Origin: Thermoleophilia bacterium
GTDB taxonomy: Bacteria; Actinomycetota; Thermoleophilia; Gaiellales; Gaiellaceae
Assembly: GCA_014534155.1 (NCBI GenBank)
Contig: JACVSB010000061.1
Location: 1 to 8,382 of the forward strand
DNA: 8,382 nt
Reading direction: 5' to 3'
Shown: one piece after another, positions 5,625-8,382 of the stretch
Layout of the letters: the number at the start of each line of letters is the position of its first letter
How positions within the stretch are numbered: position 1 is the first letter of the stretch
Program-made: the position numbers and the translations under genes
Notes under the pieces: model-generated
Database searches by the model: none
Told to the model about the DNA's origin: nothing
The model's input: the letters and a program-made list of their open reading frames with translations, nothing else

Positions 5625-5905
5625 GAGAGGAGGTCGAGGAGCTGGTCGACGTCGATCGCCTCGTAGGTCTCGAGGTCGGCCGACCCGCGCGCGCTGATCG
5701 CGACCGAGACGCGCGCGACCGTCTTCGCGTCCGGCGCCTCCACGATGTTGACGAAGTCGTACGGGCCGAGGACGAACCACTGATGGAGAACACGAGCGCC
5801 GAGCTCCTCGACGTCCTTGTTCACCTCGCGGATCCGGTCGGGATTCGCGCGCAGCGTCTGTAGCCCCTGCTCGCTCAGCTTCGACAGCATGATGTACGTC
5901 GGCAT
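5618..5905 (-). CDS. GYD-domain protein
   Basis: The 95-residue protein begins MPTYIMLSKLSEQG, and later has HQWFVLGPYDFVNIVEAPD (41-59), where GPYD (47-50) is the local form of the GYD signature. These features and the length of about 95 residues mark the small GYD family, a ferredoxin-like alpha/beta fold related to dimeric alpha-beta-barrel proteins. Its biochemical role is unknown, and no catalytic residue can be assigned. No signal peptide or membrane helix is seen, so it should be cytoplasmic. It starts 13 bases after the stop of the upstream membrane-protein gene, and a strong GGAGGAGG ribosome-binding site fills that gap. This makes it the only clearly Shine-Dalgarno-led gene in the window and supports ATG5905 as the start. 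Confidence 0.85.
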   Translation of the reverse strand: MPTYIMLSKLSEQGLQTLRANPDRIREVNKDVEELGARVLHQWFVLGPYDFVNIVEAPDAKTVARVSVAISARGSADLETYEAIDVDQLLDLLSA

Positions 5906-5909
5906 CGGC

Positions 5910-5917
5910 CCTCCTCC
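5910..5917 (-). promoter_or_regulatory. Strong ribosome-binding site for the GYD gene
   Basis: On the minus strand GGAGGAGG (5917-5910) ends 4 bases before the ATG at 5905 and would pair extensively with the 3' end of 16S rRNA. It begins one base beyond the stop codon (5919-5921) of the membrane-protein gene, so it serves re-initiation within the operon. Other genes here lack such a site or have only a weak one. Confidence 0.8.
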
Positions 5918-5918
5918 G

Positions 5919-6617
5919 TCAGCGTCGAGGGCGCGAGCTTATCGCCCTCGTCCGCTGCTCGAAGTACAGGATCGCGAGGCCCAGGAAGAAGAAGGGTGCC
6001 ATGACGAGCTGCACGAGCGCAGCCGCCGCACCCGCCGTATTGTCGGCGAACCCGGCGAGGGTGATCGTGAGCAGAAGGCCGATCAGGACGTAGACGACGA
6101 CCAGCGCCGCGATCACCCCCGCGGCATGGAAGTACTCGGCGCGCGCGAGTTCGAGCGAGCGCGTGAGACCGAAGCCGAGCCGCTGGAGAAGGCTGCTCTC
6201 CCCGGCCGACGCGGGCTCCGACACGATGACGGGGATCGCGAACCCCGTCAGCGCGAGCCAGGCGACCGCGAAGAGGATGAGGTAGAGCTGGCTCACGGCG
6301 AGCGCGAAGGGGAGCGAGGCGACCACCGTGAAGACGAGAAGCGGGGCCACGTGGAGGGCGACCCGCGCCCACGCGTCGCGGAACGCGTCCCCCGCTACGA
6401 CGCGTGTGGCCGCCGCCCACGCGCCGGTGAAGACGAGGGAGAGGAGGACGATCGCCGCGGCGGGATGGAGGTACCCGCCCGCGACGAATGCGGCCGCGAC
6501 GACCGCGCCGATCCCGAGCGCGGCCCAGAATCGCTCCCCGTACACGCGCACCGCCTGGGCAAAGATCTCGCCGAGGCGCAGCGGCTTCTCGATCTCGATG
6601 CTCTTGTGCGAGGCCAT
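5919..6617 (-). CDS. Six-helix integral membrane protein, function unknown
   Basis: Counting from ATG6617 the product has 232 residues. A short polar N-terminus containing EKPLRLGEIFAQAVRVYGERFW (about 10-31) is followed by about six hydrophobic segments: 32-48, 52-72, 88-107, 109-131, 164-188 and 195-218. It ends in a positively charged tail (FEQRTRAISSRPRR). A 'PLRLGEI...A.RVY...FW' amphipathic lead-in and an 'AILYFEQR.R' end are reminiscent of the membrane domain found with glycerophosphodiester phosphodiesterases and related YciC/DUF975-type proteins. I cannot confirm that, and no catalytic motif is visible. An in-frame GTG at 6647 would add ten residues (MPELRPPAVE). Neither start has a Shine-Dalgarno, and ATG is preferred. 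It lies downstream of clpB and just upstream of the GYD gene on the same strand, so it probably forms a two-gene operon with the latter. Confidence 0.8.
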   Translation of the reverse strand: MASHKSIEIEKPLRLGEIFAQAVRVYGERFWAALGIGAVVAAAFVAGGYLHPAAAIVLLSLVFTGAWAAATRVVAGDAFRDAWARVALHVAPLLVFTVVASLPFALAVSQLYLILFAVAWLALTGFAIPVIVSEPASAGESSLLQRLGFGLTRSLELARAEYFHAAGVIAALVVVYVLIGLLLTITLAGFADNTAGAAAALVQLVMAPFFFLGLAILYFEQRTRAISSRPRR

Positions 6618-6687
6618 CTCGACGGCGGGCGGGCGGAGCTCGGGCACGCACGCGCTCGCGTCCGTGCGACCGGAGGAGCCGGCCGCG

Positions 6688-8382
<1,695 letters not shown>

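Noticed and set aside
6618..6647. Upstream GTG start for the six-helix membrane protein
   Set aside because: It has no ribosome-binding site and adds a Pro-rich decapeptide. It remains possible but is less likely than ATG6617.

Overview
The window is very GC-rich bacterial DNA, densely packed with genes and strongly biased to GTG start codons. Several genes appear to begin right after a TANNNT -10 box, as in leaderless transcripts. Together with an LCP protein with an actinobacterial look, this points to a high-GC Actinomycetota, possibly of the Thermoleophilia/Gaiellales type. The lineage is an inference from style and remembered protein resemblance, not from a marker-gene search.

Layout, left to right. 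Positions 1-1117 (minus) hold a ROK-family sugar kinase followed 7 bases later by the start of rsmI, which runs off the left edge. A 46-base divergent spacer with overlapping -10 boxes leads into a plus-strand LytR-CpsA-Psr (LCP) cell-wall ligase at 1164-2339. It converges, 8 bases apart, on a minus-strand FmdB-type zinc-ribbon protein (2348-2635). Upstream of that lies a small minus-strand membrane protein of 74 residues (2715-2939). A 40-base spacer with two divergent leaderless-type promoters separates it from a plus-strand pair whose stop and start overlap: a PfkB-family kinase and pseudouridine-5'-phosphate glycosidase (psuG), 2980-4697. Next is a plus-strand membrane-anchored M74/MepA-like murein endopeptidase (4835-5608). 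It converges, 9 bases apart, on a minus-strand operon of a six-helix membrane protein and a GYD-domain protein (5618-6617). A hairpin across the clpB stop codon separates this operon from the C-terminal two-thirds of clpB (6688 to the right edge).

How the genes work together: the kinase/psuG pair looks like pseudouridine salvage, in which the kinase makes pseudouridine 5'-phosphate and PsuG splits it to uracil and ribose 5-phosphate. The LCP protein and the MepA-like peptidase both act on the cell envelope, but they are in separate transcription units. ClpB is the protein-disaggregating chaperone and RsmI methylates 16S rRNA. The rest is housekeeping or unassigned.

I see no CRISPR array, transposon, phage gene, tRNA or rRNA, and no convincing undescribed multi-gene system. 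The more interesting points are the compact divergent leaderless promoters, the 74-residue membrane protein, an altered zinc site in the ROK kinase and a shortened loop in ClpB.
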